Shown: in pieces, positions 1 through 10,633 of the stretch
Layout: each line of letters opens with the position of its first letter
Numbering within the stretch: the stretch's first letter is position 1
Source: Gemmatimonadota bacterium
GTDB taxonomy: Bacteria; JAAXHH01
Length of the DNA: 64,000 nucleotides
Direction of reading: 5' to 3'
Assembly: GCA_026702745.1 (NCBI GenBank)
Contig: JAPPBT010000083.1
Span: 62,001-126,000 of the forward strand
Translations under genes and position numbers: made by a program
The notes under the pieces: model-generated
The model's database searches: none
Seen by the model: the letters and a program-made list of their open reading frames with translations, nothing else
What the model was told of the DNA's origin: nothing

Positions 1-1
1 C

Positions 2-2227
2 AAGGGGATACAGGACGCCCTGATCGCCGGGGATCAGTTCCTCAGGATCCACGTGGCGGCCTGCGGCAGCAAATCCGCCGCCGATCGATTCTACGCGTCC
101 TTCGGCTGCCCGGAACACCATCTCGCGGTGGGCGACCTGGCGCCGGACTACTTCCAGTTCAACAATCCGTCCAGCGCGTGCCGGACCTGTCTCGGACTGG
201 GCACGTACATGGTCGTGCACCGGGATCTGCTGGTGCCGGACAAATCGCTGAGCATCCGGGACGGTTGCTTCGTCAAGGACGCCTTCAACTACAACCCGGA
301 TACCTGGTCCGGTCGGGTCATGTACAGCCTATCGGTGTACATGGGATTCAGCCTCGATACACCCTTCCGTGCATTACCACCACCTGTCCAGGACGTGCTG
401 TTCGACGGCACGCCGGACAAGTTTCCCCTGCTGGCGCCGCCCGACGCGAAGGAACCCGATCACAAGCTGCTCGGTAAGCCATGGGGATTCGGCGGCATCG
501 GCAAGGGGATCGAGCGGAACTACAAGCGGTACCGGCAGAAGCAGGTGGCCAGTTCAGGTATGGAGGCCTGGCTCGAAAAGGTCATGGTGGAGCGGGTGTG
601 TCCCGACTGCGAGGGATCCCGGCTCAAGGAGACACGGCACAGGTTCCGGATCAACGGCCGCACGGTCCACGATTTCGGGGAGATCAACTTCGACGAGCTT
701 CGCGCCGAGTTGGATGACATCGAACCCGCGGGACGCCAGGAATTGGCCGGCCGGCAGGTGATCCGGGAGATTACCGGCCGGCTCGACCTGCTGTTGGGCA
801 TCGGCCTGGACTACCTCAACTTCAACCGCCGCGCCGGCACCCTTTCGGGCGGCGAAGCGCAGCGCATCCGGCTCTCCACGCAGATCGGATCGGGCCTCAT
901 GGGCATGCTGTACGTGCTGGACGAACCGAGCATTGGGCTGCATCCCCGCGACAACGTGAAGATGATCCGCACGCTCAGGCAACTGCGCGATCTCGGCAAT
1001 ACGGTCATCGTGGTGGAGCACGACGAGGAGACCATCCGGGCGGCCGACCACATCGTGGAAATGGGGCCGGGACCGGGCGTGCACGGTGGAGAGGTCGTGG
1101 TGCAGGGCGATCTCGACGATATCCTGCACTGTGCCGGGTCGCCTACCGGCCAGTATCTATCGGGTGCGCGGACCATCGAGACCCCGCACGTACGGCGCGG
1201 CCCGACCGGAAAGACGCTGCGCATCCTGGGCGCGCGGGAGAACAACCTCAACGACATCGACGTCGAGATCCCCCTTGGACAGTTCGTCTGCGTGACCGGT
1301 GCATCCGGATCCGGGAAGAGTACACTGATCAACGAAGTGTTATACAAAAAGCTGTACAACCAGCTGTACGACAGCCGGGTGCTCGCGGGAGACCACGACC
1401 GGCTCGAAGGCGTCGAGCACATCAAGCACGTCATCAACATAGACCAGTCGCCCATCGGCCGGAACGCCCGTTCGAACCCGGCCACCTACATCGGGTTCTA
1501 CGACCAGATCAGAACGCTCTTCTCGAAGACCGACGAGGCGGTATCGCGTGGCTACCGGCCAGGTCGGTTCAGCTTCAACGTGGCCGAGGGACGCTGTGCC
1601 GAATGTAATGGGGAGGGTACGATCACTACCCAGCTCTACTTCATGCCGGACGTGGAGGTGCCGTGCGAAGCCTGCAAGGGGGCCAGGTACAACCCGGAGA
1701 CGCTGGAAGTGACCTATCGGGGGAAGACCATCGCCGACGTGCTGAACATGTCCGTCGAAGAGGGGGTCACCTTCTTCGAGGAAAGGCCCACCATCGCAAA
1801 GAAGATCGGGACACTCGACCAGTTGGGTCTGGGCTACCTCACACTGGGCCAGTCCGCCACCACCCTCTCCGGGGGCGAGGCCCAGCGCATCAAGCTGGCG
1901 AGCGAACTGGGAAAGCTGCGCCGGGGCAGCCATATCCTGTACATCCTGGACGAGCCCACCACCGGGCTGCACCTGGCCGACATCGTCCACCTGCTGTCCA
2001 GCCTGAACCGGCTGATCGAAGCCGGTCACAGCGTCGTGGTGATCGAACACCATCTCGACGTGATCAAAACGGCCGACCACATCATCGACCTGGGTCCCGA
2101 AGGCGGCCACAGCGGCGGGGAAGTCATTGCCACCGGCACGCCCGAGGAAGTGGCGGGGGTCGACGCGTCCTACACCGGCCGGTTTCTCCGAGACCATTTG
2201 AGCCATGTCCAACGCGCTACCGCATAG
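2..2227 (+). CDS. uvrA: UvrA-family excinuclease subunit A paralogue (5' end beyond window)
   Basis: The reading frame is open from the window edge, so the start and the first Walker A lie outside. Visible parts in order are an N-terminal zinc-finger-like region ending CRTCLG near base 180, the first ABC signature ([10 protein letters not shown], about 844) with Walker B ([10 protein letters not shown]), the second Walker A (GASGSGKST, about 1300), a CxxC...CxxC zinc module (CAECNGEG to CEACKG, about 1600-1680), and the second signature and Walker B (about 1867-1970). This order is diagnostic of UvrA, the damage-recognising ATPase of nucleotide excision repair. The first zinc knuckle reads CPEH instead of CPxC, and the region after it differs from housekeeping UvrA as I know it, so a paralogue is likely. 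It overlaps polB by 23 bases, suggesting co-transcription of two repair genes. Confidence 0.9.
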   Translation, partial: KGIQDALIAGDQFLRIHVAACGSKSAADRFYASFGCPEHHLAVGDLAPDYFQFNNPSSACRTCLGLGTYMVVHRDLLVPDKSLSIRDGCFVKDAFNYNPDTWSGRVMYSLSVYMGFSLDTPFRALPPPVQDVLFDGTPDKFPLLAPPDAKEPDHKLLGKPWGFGGIGKGIERNYKRYRQKQVASSGMEAWLEKVMVERVCPDCEGSRLKETRHRFRINGRTVHDFGEINFDELRAELDDIEPAGRQELAGRQVIREITGRLDLLLGIGLDYLNFNRRAGTLSGGEAQRIRLSTQIGSGLMGMLYVLDEPSIGLHPRDNVKMIRTLRQLRDLGNTVIVVEHDEETIRAADHIVEMGPGPGVHGGEVVVQGDLDDILHCAGSPTGQYLSGARTIETPHVRRGPTGKTLRILGARENNLNDIDVEIPLGQFVCVTGASGSGKSTLINEVLYKKLYNQLYDSRVLAGDHDRLEGVEHIKHVINIDQSPIGRNARSNPATYIGFYDQIRTLFSKTDEAVSRGYRPGRFSFNVAEGRCAECNGEGTITTQLYFMPDVEVPCEACKGARYNPETLEVTYRGKTIADVLNMSVEEGVTFFEERPTIAKKIGTLDQLGLGYLTLGQSATTLSGGEAQRIKLASELGKLRRGSHILYILDEPTTGLHLADIVHLLSSLNRLIEAGHSVVVIEHHLDVIKTADHIIDLGPEGGHSGGEVIATGTPEEVAGVDASYTGRFLRDHLSHVQRATA

Positions 2228-4808
2228 CAACGCCGGCGGGGCAGCATCCGCGCCCGGCGGTGCGGCATCCGCGCCCGGCGGTGCGGCATCCGCGCCCGGC
2301 AGGACAGCATCCGCTCCCGCCAGGGAAACCGCTGCGGAAGACGTGGGATACCTGCTTCACGTCTTCCATCGGGCGGAGCACGGCCGGGACGTGATCTGCG
2401 GGGTCGGGAAACTAAAGAACGGCCAGACCTTCCAGTTCATGGACGACCGGGTCTCGCCCACGCTCTACGTCCGGGTCTCGGAACAACCGGAGGCCGACGC
2501 CCTGATCCGTTCCGAAGGGGTTTCTGCCCGGGTGGTGCCAGCGGAATACACCACGATGGACGGCGAGCCCGTTGCGGGCATCGAGTTTGAGCGCGTGCGC
2601 GACCAGCGCAACCTGGTCAAAAGCCTGGAGGCCCAGCAGACCCGGACCTACGAAGGCGATATCCCCTTCGGCAGGCAATACCTGATCGGACGAGGACTTC
2701 GGGGCGGGGTGAGGATCAGCGGCGCCTGGACCGCTGGCGACCGGGTCGACCGGGTCTATGCCAACCCCGAACTAAAACCGGAGTACTGGGAACCCGTCTT
2801 CAGCGTGCTGGCCCTGGATATCGAAACGGATCCCGATGCGACCACCATCTATGCCGTGGGCCTGGTCCTGTCGGAATCAGGCGGCGGCATCGACTCCGAA
2901 GAAATACACATGGTCGGTGAGCCGGCCGCAGGGGACCCCCCGCACCTGGTCTGCTGGCCCGACGAGGCGTCGATGCTGCGCGCCCTGTCGTCCCGCATGC
3001 TCGAAATGGATCCCGACCTGATTACGGGATGGAACCTGGTCGACTTCGACCTGCAAGTCCTGCAGCGACGCTTCAGGGACCTGAACGTGCCGTTTCAACT
3101 CGGGCGGACCGATGACACGTCCTGGTACCGGTCCGGGGAGGTCTGGGGCGGCAGCACCATGGTGATCCACGGCCGGCAGATCCTGGACGCCCTGCACCTG
3201 CTTCGCGGCACGTTGCAGCGGTTCGAGGACTACCGCCTGGACACCGTGGCCAACGCCATCCTGGGCAGGGGCAAGCTGCTGGAGGAGGATGGGGGAAGTT
3301 CCCGGGCGGAAAAGATCACGGAGGTCTATCGCGAGGACCGGGCGACCTTCTGCGCCTACTGTCTCGAGGACGCGAGGCTGGTACTCGACATCCTGGAGGC
3401 GGAAGGACTGATCAACCTGACCCTGCGCAGAGGCCTGCTGACAGGCCTGCCGCTGGAAAGGGCGTGGGTCAGCGTTGCCGCCTTCGACAACATCTACATC
3501 AACGCCCTGCACCAACGGGGCATGGTGGCGCCGACGACCGGCGTGGACCGCACCCCGGGCGCCGGCGCGCCAGGCGGATTGATCATACCCGCGAAAGCCG
3601 GGCTCTACCGAAATGTCTTCGTCTTCGACTTCAAAAGCCTTTACCCGTCCATCATCCGCACCTTCAACATCGATCCACTGGCACATATCGAGGCCCAGGA
3701 TTCGGCATCGGACGAGACGGGCGCGGTTCCCGGCCGCGTGTCCGACGGCGACCGGAAAGGGGAATTCCTCGAGGCCCCCAACGGCGGGCGGTTTTCCCGC
3801 ACCCCGGGCATTCTGCCTTCCATGCTGGAACAGTTTTTCAAGCGCCGGGAGGAGGCCAGGACCACCGGGGACGAACTTGCCTCCTTTACCTACAAGATCG
3901 TCATGAATTCCTTCTACGGCGTCCTGGCATCCGCTTCCTGCCGCTTCGCCGCACCTCAACTGGCCGGTGCGATCACGGAATTCGGACACTACATCCTGAA
4001 GTGGTGCCGGGATGAGTTGGAGAAAGACGGTTACAAAGTGCTTTACGGGGACACGGATTCGGTGTTCGTTGATCTCGACCCGGTGGAAAGGCCGGAATCG
4101 GGTCAGGCCATGGATATGGGTCGGAAAGTATGCGACCGGATCAATGCCCGGTTAGCCGCGCACGTGAGGGAACGGTACGGCGTGGCGTCTTTCCTCGAAC
4201 TGGAACTCGAGAAGTGCTACCACCGGTTCCTGCTGCCTTCCATGCGGAGTGACGTCGAGCGCGGCAGGGCCAAGGGTTACGCGGGCCTGCGTCGCGGGAC
4301 CGATGGCGACCGCGTGGAAATCGTGGGCATGGAAGCCGTGCGGCGGGACTGGACCGACCTGGCTCACCGGCTGCAGGGCGTGCTGCTCGACCGGGTGTTT
4401 CACGACGTGCCCGGCGCCGAGATCGAAGAAGAAATCTACCACTGGGTCCAGGAGGTCCGCACCGGTCGCCGGGACGAATTGCTCGTCTACCGGAAGAACT
4501 TGCGCAAGCCCGTCGAATCCTATACCCGTTCGGTGCCTCCTCACGTCAAGGCAGCCCGGCTCATGGAAAACCCGACGGGTGTCATCCGGTACGTGATCAC
4601 GCTCGACGGGCCCCAACCGGAGGGCCGGATCACGGCCCCCATAGACTACGGGCACTACATCGAGAAACAGATCCGGCCCATCGTTACGACCGTCGCCCAC
4701 GCGTACGAACTGGATGTGGAGGCCGCCCTGTCCGGCCGGCTCAGTCTCTTCGGAAACGCCCTGAACGCCCCGCAGTTCCAGTCGGGATCGTCTGAGGTCC
4801 CGCCCTAG
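2205..4808 (+). CDS. polB: DNA polymerase II (family B DNA polymerase)
   Basis: This 867-residue family B polymerase has a 3'-5' exonuclease domain: ExoI ALDIETD about residue 203, Exo[11 protein letters not shown] about 275, Exo[14 protein letters not shown] about 385. The polymerase motifs are all present: motif [11 protein letters not shown] about 476, motif [10 protein letters not shown] about 564, and motif [11 protein letters not shown] about 614 with both catalytic Asp. E. coli Pol II, a damage-inducible translesion and replication-restart polymerase, has about 783 residues. The extra length here includes a low-complexity N-terminus (residues 11-38) made of four GGAASAP-type heptads. 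The start overlaps the upstream UvrA-like gene by 23 bases, so translational coupling is likely. No inactivating change is seen. Confidence 0.95.
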   Translation: MSNALPHSNAGGAASAPGGAASAPGGAASAPGRTASAPARETAAEDVGYLLHVFHRAEHGRDVICGVGKLKNGQTFQFMDDRVSPTLYVRVSEQPEADALIRSEGVSARVVPAEYTTMDGEPVAGIEFERVRDQRNLVKSLEAQQTRTYEGDIPFGRQYLIGRGLRGGVRISGAWTAGDRVDRVYANPELKPEYWEPVFSVLALDIETDPDATTIYAVGLVLSESGGGIDSEEIHMVGEPAAGDPPHLVCWPDEASMLRALSSRMLEMDPDLITGWNLVDFDLQVLQRRFRDLNVPFQLGRTDDTSWYRSGEVWGGSTMVIHGRQILDALHLLRGTLQRFEDYRLDTVANAILGRGKLLEEDGGSSRAEKITEVYREDRATFCAYCLEDARLVLDILEAEGLINLTLRRGLLTGLPLERAWVSVAAFDNIYINALHQRGMVAPTTGVDRTPGAGAPGGLIIPAKAGLYRNVFVFDFKSLYPSIIRTFNIDPLAHIEAQDSASDETGAVPGRVSDGDRKGEFLEAPNGGRFSRTPGILPSMLEQFFKRREEARTTGDELASFTYKIVMNSFYGVLASASCRFAAPQLAGAITEFGHYILKWCRDELEKDGYKVLYGDTDSVFVDLDPVERPESGQAMDMGRKVCDRINARLAAHVRERYGVASFLELELEKCYHRFLLPSMRSDVERGRAKGYAGLRRGTDGDRVEIVGMEAVRRDWTDLAHRLQGVLLDRVFHDVPGAEIEEEIYHWVQEVRTGRRDELLVYRKNLRKPVESYTRSVPPHVKAARLMENPTGVIRYVITLDGPQPEGRITAPIDYGHYIEKQIRPIVTTVAHAYELDVEAALSGRLSLFGNALNAPQFQSGSSEVPP
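2235..2318 (+). repeat. In-frame 21-bp tandem repeat at the polB N-terminus
   Basis: Four consecutive 21-base units encode Gly-Gly-Ala-Ala-Ser-Ala-Pro heptads. Units two and three are identical and the outer two have diverged slightly. The array lies wholly inside the coding sequence just after the start codon, ahead of the first conserved polymerase block, so it probably forms a flexible tail. Confidence 0.9.
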
Positions 4809-4833
4809 GCCGAATTCATGGAAAGGATGGATC

Positions 4834-5427
4834 GTGCAACGGTATAAATCGGTTGAAGATTACCTGGATGGCCACGTGGAATGGCGGCCCCTGCTGGAGA
4901 GACTATGCAACATCATGAACGCATGCGAGGTCGAAGAGACCGTCAAGTGGGGTCAGCCCTGCTATACCCATGCAGGCAAGAACGTGGTGGGCATCGGGGC
5001 GTTCAAGGAGTTCGTGAGCGTCTGGTTTTTCCAGGGCGCGTTGCTGCGCGACGAACACGGCGTCCTGGTCAATGCGCAGGAAGGCAGGACCCGGGCTATG
5101 CGGCAGTGGCGGTTTCAGGCGGTCGAAGAGATCGACGAACCGCTGTTGCGCGCCTACGTGGACGAGTCCATTGAGAACCAGCGGCTGGGCAAGGAGATCA
5201 AGGCGGAAAGGAAGAAGCCGGTGGAGGTTCCGGATGAACTGGCCGGCGCACTGGCGGATGACCGCGACGCCGGCGAGCGGTTCAGCTCGCTTACGCCGGG
5301 GAAGCAGCGCGAGTACACCGAATACATCGCCGAGGCCAAGCGGACGGAAACCAGGACAAAGCGCCTAGAGAAGATCCTGCCCATGATCCGGTCCGGCCAG
5401 GGGCTCAATGATAAATACAAGCGTTAG
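4834..5427 (+). CDS. YdeI/DUF1801-family protein
   Basis: This 197-residue protein has an N-terminal DUF1801-like domain (EETVKWGQPCYTH, then a KEFVSVWFF strand, residues about 30-70) and a C-terminal YdeI/OmdA-type segment (FSSLTPGKQREYTEYIAEAK, about residues 150-170) that is characteristic of the YdeI family. The biochemical role of this family is poorly defined. The GTG start is chosen because a GGAAAGG ribosome-binding site lies just upstream. It stands between polB and a VOC-domain gene with short gaps on the same strand. No catalytic residues can be assigned. Confidence 0.75.
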   Translation: MQRYKSVEDYLDGHVEWRPLLERLCNIMNACEVEETVKWGQPCYTHAGKNVVGIGAFKEFVSVWFFQGALLRDEHGVLVNAQEGRTRAMRQWRFQAVEEIDEPLLRAYVDESIENQRLGKEIKAERKKPVEVPDELAGALADDRDAGERFSSLTPGKQREYTEYIAEAKRTETRTKRLEKILPMIRSGQGLNDKYKR

Positions 5428-5505
5428 CATGGACCACAAAGTAGCATGAACCGTAAATCAGGATGAACCGCAGCAACACGTACCACAACCAGAGAGGAGC
5501 GCGCA

Positions 5506-5859
5506 ATGGCGAATCCCGTCATGCATTTCGAGATCGGTTGCAAGAACAGAGAAGAATCCCAGGCCTTCTACGCCGGCCTGTTCGGTTGGAACATGGAGTC
5601 CCATGAACATGCTTCCATGATCGACACCGGGGGAGATGAAGGGATCAACGGACACATTTCCGCTCTCGGTCACGAGCCGCACAACTACACGCTGGTCTAT
5701 GTGCAGGTCGACGATTTGGACGCCTACGTCGCAAAGGCCGAGGAACTGGGCGGAGCGTCCATCGTACCTCCAACCGAAGTCCCGGGCATGGGCCACTTCG
5801 CGTGGATTGCGGATAACGAGGGTACGTTCGTCGGGTTGTGGAAGCCCCTGGGATCGTAA
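5506..5859 (+). CDS. VOC-family (glyoxalase-fold) protein
   Basis: A single-domain vicinal oxygen chelate protein of 117 residues. It starts MHFEIGCKNREES and contains the typical LFGW, V-D-DLDAYVAKAEELGG and G-HFAWIADNEGTFVGLW blocks, the last carrying the family's usual Glu in its final strand. VOC proteins are metal-dependent lyases, dioxygenases or resistance proteins, and the sequence alone does not give the substrate. An AGAGAGGAG ribosome-binding site precedes the ATG. The 3' end overlaps the start of the glycosylase gene. Confidence 0.85.
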   Translation: MANPVMHFEIGCKNREESQAFYAGLFGWNMESHEHASMIDTGGDEGINGHISALGHEPHNYTLVYVQVDDLDAYVAKAEELGGASIVPPTEVPGMGHFAWIADNEGTFVGLWKPLGS

Positions 5860-6842
5860 CCGTGGCCTGTACCGTGGCGGACCGCGGTACGATCATCGAC
5901 TTCGAGGCCACCCTCGACCGGTACCGGCGGTATGGCACCGACCTTGCCAACCGGTTCGAAGCGGGCGTTTTCAGCAAGGTGATCCGTACAGCCGGTGGAC
6001 CGTGCCTTCTGTCCCTGTACCGCTCCGAAGACCGGATCGAAATGCGCCTGACGCCCCGGGACGGAACCGCCCGGGCGGAATCCCCGGCGATCGACGCGGC
6101 AGCAGACGCGGCGACCGGCGAGGTGCTCGATGCGGCAACCGGCGAGGTATCCGACGAGATGCTCGACGAGGCGATCGCGGCAGCCGGGAAGATCCTGGGC
6201 CTGTCCTTCCCGCTGCAGGCCTTCTACGCGTTCGCGGCCGGAGACCCTGTACTTTCCGCCGCGGTGGCAAACCACCACGGCCTGCGTCCCAATCTGCAGG
6301 TCGACCCCTTCGAGATGATCGTGTCCTCGATCACGGCCCAGCAGATCAACCTGGGGTTTGCCTATACCGTGCGGAGCAGGCTCGTAGCCGAATACGGCGA
6401 ACCCCACGTGTTCGGCGGCGAAACCCACTATGCCTTTCCGACGCCCGGCCGGATGGCGGAAGCGGGACCCGGCGATCTGCTGCCGCTTCAGTTCTCGAGA
6501 CAGAAGGAACGGTACATACTCAACCTGGCACGGGCAGTTCGGGAAGGTGAACTAGACCTGTACGGGCTCGCGGAGAAGGACGACGCGTCAGTTGAACGGG
6601 AATTGACGGCCCTGGTGGGGATAGGGCGGTGGACGGCGGACTGGTTTCGCGCGCGTTACCTGGGCCGGGGCAGCGTCATTGCCGCCGCCGATCTCGCGGT
6701 CAAACGGTCCATCGAGCGGCATTACTTCAACGGAGAACGCGTTTCCGAGGAGCGGATCCGGGATTTCGCGGACCGGTGGGGAGAATACACGAACCTGGCT
6801 GTACAGTACCTCCTGGCCGATTACGGCTCCGGCGGGACCTGA
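5838..6842 (+). CDS. AlkA-type DNA-3-methyladenine glycosylase (HhH-GPD family)
   Basis: This 334-residue base-excision enzyme removes alkylated purines from DNA. The core HhH-GPD domain begins at about residue 155 (DPFEMIVSSITAQQINL). The helix-hairpin-helix is LVGIGRWTADWF at about residue 258, and the catalytic Asp follows in AAADLAV at about residue 284. The N-terminal 110 residues match the AlkA-like N-terminal domain in position. Between them is a low-complexity acidic stretch with two copies of DAATGEV (about residues 86-100), apparently a small internal repeat expansion. It overlaps the VOC gene by 22 bases, and polB and the UvrA paralogue lie upstream, so this is a loose DNA-repair neighbourhood. 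Confidence 0.88.
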   Translation: MEAPGIVTVACTVADRGTIIDFEATLDRYRRYGTDLANRFEAGVFSKVIRTAGGPCLLSLYRSEDRIEMRLTPRDGTARAESPAIDAAADAATGEVLDAATGEVSDEMLDEAIAAAGKILGLSFPLQAFYAFAAGDPVLSAAVANHHGLRPNLQVDPFEMIVSSITAQQINLGFAYTVRSRLVAEYGEPHVFGGETHYAFPTPGRMAEAGPGDLLPLQFSRQKERYILNLARAVREGELDLYGLAEKDDASVERELTALVGIGRWTADWFRARYLGRGSVIAAADLAVKRSIERHYFNGERVSEERIRDFADRWGEYTNLAVQYLLADYGSGGT

Positions 6843-6861
6843 TCAACCGAGCACAGAATGC

Positions 6862-7233
6862 TCAGTCCGCATCCTGGGCGATGTGCCAGAGCACGCCGGC
6901 AGGATCGATCAGATTGATCTCGCGAAGCCCCCAGGGGTAGACCTTGGGCGCCGCGGCGCGGACGCCTTCGTACCGCGCCACAAGGTCCTTTCCCACGATG
7001 TGCTCCCACCAGGCGTCCAGATCCGCCACTTTCAACTGCATCATGAAGTTGTCCGCCCACTCCTTCTGATAGTAGTTCTGAAGGAAGAAACTGAATCCCT
7101 CGATGCGCATCTCCGTTACGTCGTGTCCCGACCAGACGGTTTCAAATCCCAGGTCCTCGTAGAACCGGATCGAAACGTCGTGATCTATTGACGGGACGAA
7201 AACCCGGAGCGCGTTCACTTTCAGGTTTTGCAT
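6862..7233 (-). CDS. VOC-family (glyoxalase-like) protein
   Basis: A VOC-fold protein of 123 residues with the typical start LKVNALRVFVPSIDHDV, the LGFETVW helix-strand and a C-terminal DPAGVLWHIAQ block carrying His rather than the more usual Glu. The longer open frame reaches 7335, but the ATG at 7233 directly follows a strong GGAGGG ribosome-binding site and matches the family's N-terminus, so it is preferred. It runs opposite to its neighbours. Substrate unknown. Confidence 0.82.
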   Translation of the reverse strand: MQNLKVNALRVFVPSIDHDVSIRFYEDLGFETVWSGHDVTEMRIEGFSFFLQNYYQKEWADNFMMQLKVADLDAWWEHIVGKDLVARYEGVRAAAPKVYPWGLREINLIDPAGVLWHIAQDAD

Positions 7234-7359
7234 GGAGGGTCCCTCCTCTTGCACGATAATCCAAACGACATGGTAACACCTGACCCCTGTGAATGACACT
7301 ATGGTAATGGGGAATGGGCGGAAGGCGCAAGGCACCGGTTACCGTTACGTCGGTTCGAT

Positions 7360-9606
7360 ATGACCAACGACCTCAAACAACACATTCGGATTTCAGCCGA
7401 CCGATCTTTGCCTCATGCGGAACGCTGTACCGCTTTCGGCGAGGTGGTGGCCAACTACCAGGACATGGCCTTCGGCTACGCGCTGGGACTTCTGGGTGAA
7501 CGGCACCAGGCTGAAGATGCCGCGCAGGAAGGATTCATCGCCGCCTGGCAGCACATCGAATCGCTCCGCGAGCCGGATTCGTTCCCAGCCTGGCTGAGGC
7601 GGATCATAAAGTGGCAGTGTTTCCGGTTCAAGAGACGAAACAGTCACCATTTCGTACCCATGGATGGCGACATCGAGGCGGCAGATGAAAGTCCCCTGGA
7701 CCGGGCGGCGCGCAGGGACATGAGCGAGAAAGTCCGCGCCGCGGTGGAAGCATTGCCGGAAACACTGAGAGAAGTCACGGTACTTCGGTATATTGGAGAC
7801 TATTCAGCACCCGAAATCGCAAACTTCATGGGATTGAAAGCGGGCACGGTGCGCAAAAGGCTGTTCGAAGCGCGGAGTAAGTTGAAGCCGAGTCTGCTTC
7901 GCACTTTGTCAAGCGAACTGAACGGTCACGCGCCGTCTGCAAATGATCACTTTGGAGACCGAGTTATGCGTTGGATACGACCCGATTTCACGAGCGAGCA
8001 AGGCCATTTCATGGATGGCAAGCCGAACCTTGTCTGGGACATGCTGCTGGCCTCGGTGGAAGGCGATCTTGCCAGGATCAGGTCGCTGCTGCGGGAGGAC
8101 CCCGGCCTGGCCAACTGCAACTGGGCGTACTACCAGCCTCTGCACTTCGCAGTCCGGGAAGGGCACACGGAGGCGGTCCGCCTGTTGCTCGAACACGGAG
8201 CGGATCCTTCGTCGGCATCGGGACTCGATTATCACGTGCCGCCGCTCGAACGGGCCAGGGATCGCGGCTTTGACGAGATCGCCGGGCTCTTGACGGACGC
8301 CATCGCTTCCAGGTACAGCGCGCCGCCCGTGGGCGAACGTGCCTGCGAAGTGGTCCGGCAGGGCGACGTTGCAGCAGCCCGGGCGTTGTTCGAGGCTTCT
8401 CCCGAGATGATCGACGCCTCGGACGAACGCGGCAACCGTCCCCTCCACGAGGCCGTTGCAGCACACAACCTTGAAATGGCGGCCCTGCTGCTGGACAAGG
8501 GGGCCGAACCGGATCCGGTCCGGTGGGATGGATGCAAACCGCTGCACGTGGCCGTGTTCCGCGCGCGCAAGTCCCGGGGAGGCCTGGATCCGCTGCTGAC
8601 CGGATACCTGATCGCAAGAGGAGCGCATTACAGCATGACGGTCGCGTGCGCCCTTGGAGACGAACGACGGGTGAGAGATCTCCTGGCAACAAACCGGAAC
8701 CTGGCCAACGACCAGGATACCTGTGGACACTCCCCGCTGTTCAGTGCGGCAGGACAGGGATACACCGACATCGTGCAGCTCCTGCTGGACCACGGCGCCG
8801 ACCCCAACGCCCCGGAACACAACGCGCCCCGGGGACACGCGCTGTACGAAGCCGTGGCCGGCAATCACCTGGAAACAGCGAAACTTCTGCTCGATCACGG
8901 CGCCGATCCCAACGCCCCGGTGGAGTCCAGCGGCGTGCCCCTTTCACAGGCCCTGGGCCAGGGGAAAAACGAGGAGATGATCAACCTGCTATACCGGCAC
9001 GGGGCGACGGCCGACATCAGCATGTACGTGCTGCTGGACAACATCCCCGTGGTCGGCGAGCTCCTCGGCGCGGATCCCGGCCTGGCCAACTATGGCGGCG
9101 ACTACGGTGTGCTCTGCATGGCGGCGGGTTTCGCGCGCAGGGAGATCATCGAAATGCTGCTCCGGGCAGGTGCGGAGCTGAACCGGCCCTGGTACGCCAA
9201 CAACTACATGGGGTACGCGTTCCGGCGACGCAAGGGCTGGCACCTGGACGGGCGCGCCCTGACCCCCAACGACGATATCCTCGACATGCTGAACCTGTTC
9301 TTCGACCACGGCGCCGATCCCAATAACGCGAACTGGCACGGCGTCACTTACCTGCACAAACTGGCGGTGATCGGCGACGTGGATAAATCCGCCCTGCTGC
9401 TTGACAGAGGTGCTTCCATCGAGGCCGTGGACGACGAGTGGCGCTCTACCCCGCTGGGATGGGCCGCACGCTGGGGACACCGGGACCTGGCGGCGTTCCT
9501 GCTGGAGCGGGGCGCGGATCCCCGGGGCGGCGGCGCGGAGTGGGCGACGCCCCTGGCGCGGGCGGAGAAAGGCGGGCACCAGGATATCGTCGAGCTGTTG
9601 AAATAG
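7360..9606 (+). CDS. ECF sigma factor fused to a long ankyrin-repeat domain
   Basis: This 748-residue two-part protein has sigma-70 region 2 at residues about 26-66 (the AEDAAQEGFIAAWQ helix) and region 4 at about 131-174 (LPETLREVTVLRYIGDYS, then a helix-turn-helix APEIANFMGLKAGTVRKRL). The rest, from about residue 225, is a string of ankyrin repeats (HFAVREGHTEAVRLLLEHGADP and similar). The ankyrin part probably binds protein partners and could act as a built-in regulator of the sigma module; this is inference. No anti-sigma gene is evident next to it. A second ankyrin gene follows 29 bases downstream. Confidence 0.9.
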   Translation: MTNDLKQHIRISADRSLPHAERCTAFGEVVANYQDMAFGYALGLLGERHQAEDAAQEGFIAAWQHIESLREPDSFPAWLRRIIKWQCFRFKRRNSHHFVPMDGDIEAADESPLDRAARRDMSEKVRAAVEALPETLREVTVLRYIGDYSAPEIANFMGLKAGTVRKRLFEARSKLKPSLLRTLSSELNGHAPSANDHFGDRVMRWIRPDFTSEQGHFMDGKPNLVWDMLLASVEGDLARIRSLLREDPGLANCNWAYYQPLHFAVREGHTEAVRLLLEHGADPSSASGLDYHVPPLERARDRGFDEIAGLLTDAIASRYSAPPVGERACEVVRQGDVAAARALFEASPEMIDASDERGNRPLHEAVAAHNLEMAALLLDKGAEPDPVRWDGCKPLHVAVFRARKSRGGLDPLLTGYLIARGAHYSMTVACALGDERRVRDLLATNRNLANDQDTCGHSPLFSAAGQGYTDIVQLLLDHGADPNAPEHNAPRGHALYEAVAGNHLETAKLLLDHGADPNAPVESSGVPLSQALGQGKNEEMINLLYRHGATADISMYVLLDNIPVVGELLGADPGLANYGGDYGVLCMAAGFARREIIEMLLRAGAELNRPWYANNYMGYAFRRRKGWHLDGRALTPNDDILDMLNLFFDHGADPNNANWHGVTYLHKLAVIGDVDKSALLLDRGASIEAVDDEWRSTPLGWAARWGHRDLAAFLLERGADPRGGGAEWATPLARAEKGGHQDIVELLK

Positions 9607-9635
9607 AACAGAATGCCAACGAATTGTAATCGATC

Positions 9636-10610
9636 ATGCCGCAAACCGAATGCCTGGCCGGAGATCACGCACTGGGCGAGGCGATTGTGCGCAACGACCA
9701 TGCCGCCTTCGAATCCGTAATGGCCGCCAGGCCCGAACTGGTGGAAACGCCCTGCAGGTGGATCGATCGCCGAGGCAGGGAACGACCGGTCAAGCCCCTG
9801 GTACTGGCAGACATGCTGGCGCGGGTTGACCTGACGAAGCGACTGTTACGGGGCGGCGCCGACGTCCATGATCTGGACGCCTCGCTCTTCGGCTGTTGCG
9901 AGGGTCACGACCTGGAACACCTGCGGCGGTTACTGGCCGTCGGCGTCGACCTGAACGACGCGCGAAACGAAGGGTGGGACTGCGACGTGCTGTACGGTTT
10001 CCTGCAGACCTACACCCGGTCGACCCCCGATCATCTCCACACCTGTATCAACCTGCTGATCGACCATGGCGCCGCCTATGAAGACGGTCCGGTCATGGAC
10101 ATTCACCGGGGAGACCTGGATGCCCTGGCGGCCCGCCTCGAAACGGACGCCGGACTCGTTACGGCGCGTTTTACGCTCGACTACGGAAGTAACCTCACCC
10201 TGCGGGGGAGCACGCTGCTCCACGTGGCCGTGGAGTTTCATGAACTGGACGCGATTGCGCTGCTGCTGGAACGCGGGGCCGATCTGAACGCGCGGTCGTC
10301 TATCGGGCGGAACGGCGTGGGAGGACAGACGCCCCTGTACCATGCTATCGGTACGAACCAGGGGACGGGTTTTCACGTGTTCGAACACCTGCTGGACCTG
10401 AAGCCCGACCTGGCTGTGGAGGCCAGGATCCAGACGAATCCGGGCGACAACGACCTGGTCATGGACTGTATCCACAAGGGTAACGACCACTTCTTCGAGG
10501 AAGTGCTGGAACTGACGCCCCTGGGATACGCAAAGCGGTTCTCTGAAGGTCCGGTCTGGAGAGAATCGAGCAGGGAGTTGGCGGTCCTCGAGAAGCTCAG
10601 CGCGGCATAA
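9636..10610 (+). CDS. Ankyrin-repeat protein
   Basis: A 324-residue protein built from ankyrin repeats, for example VDLTKRLLRGGADVHDLD (about residue 66) and ELDAIALLLERGADLNARS (about residue 205). No signal peptide or membrane segment is visible, so it is probably cytoplasmic. It lies directly after the sigma-ankyrin fusion on the same strand and resembles its repeat region, suggesting either a partner or a product of duplication. No catalytic domain is recognisable. Confidence 0.85.
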   Translation: MPQTECLAGDHALGEAIVRNDHAAFESVMAARPELVETPCRWIDRRGRERPVKPLVLADMLARVDLTKRLLRGGADVHDLDASLFGCCEGHDLEHLRRLLAVGVDLNDARNEGWDCDVLYGFLQTYTRSTPDHLHTCINLLIDHGAAYEDGPVMDIHRGDLDALAARLETDAGLVTARFTLDYGSNLTLRGSTLLHVAVEFHELDAIALLLERGADLNARSSIGRNGVGGQTPLYHAIGTNQGTGFHVFEHLLDLKPDLAVEARIQTNPGDNDLVMDCIHKGNDHFFEEVLELTPLGYAKRFSEGPVWRESSRELAVLEKLSAA

Positions 10611-10633
10611 AAGTTCGGCGCGTCTTGACGCCG

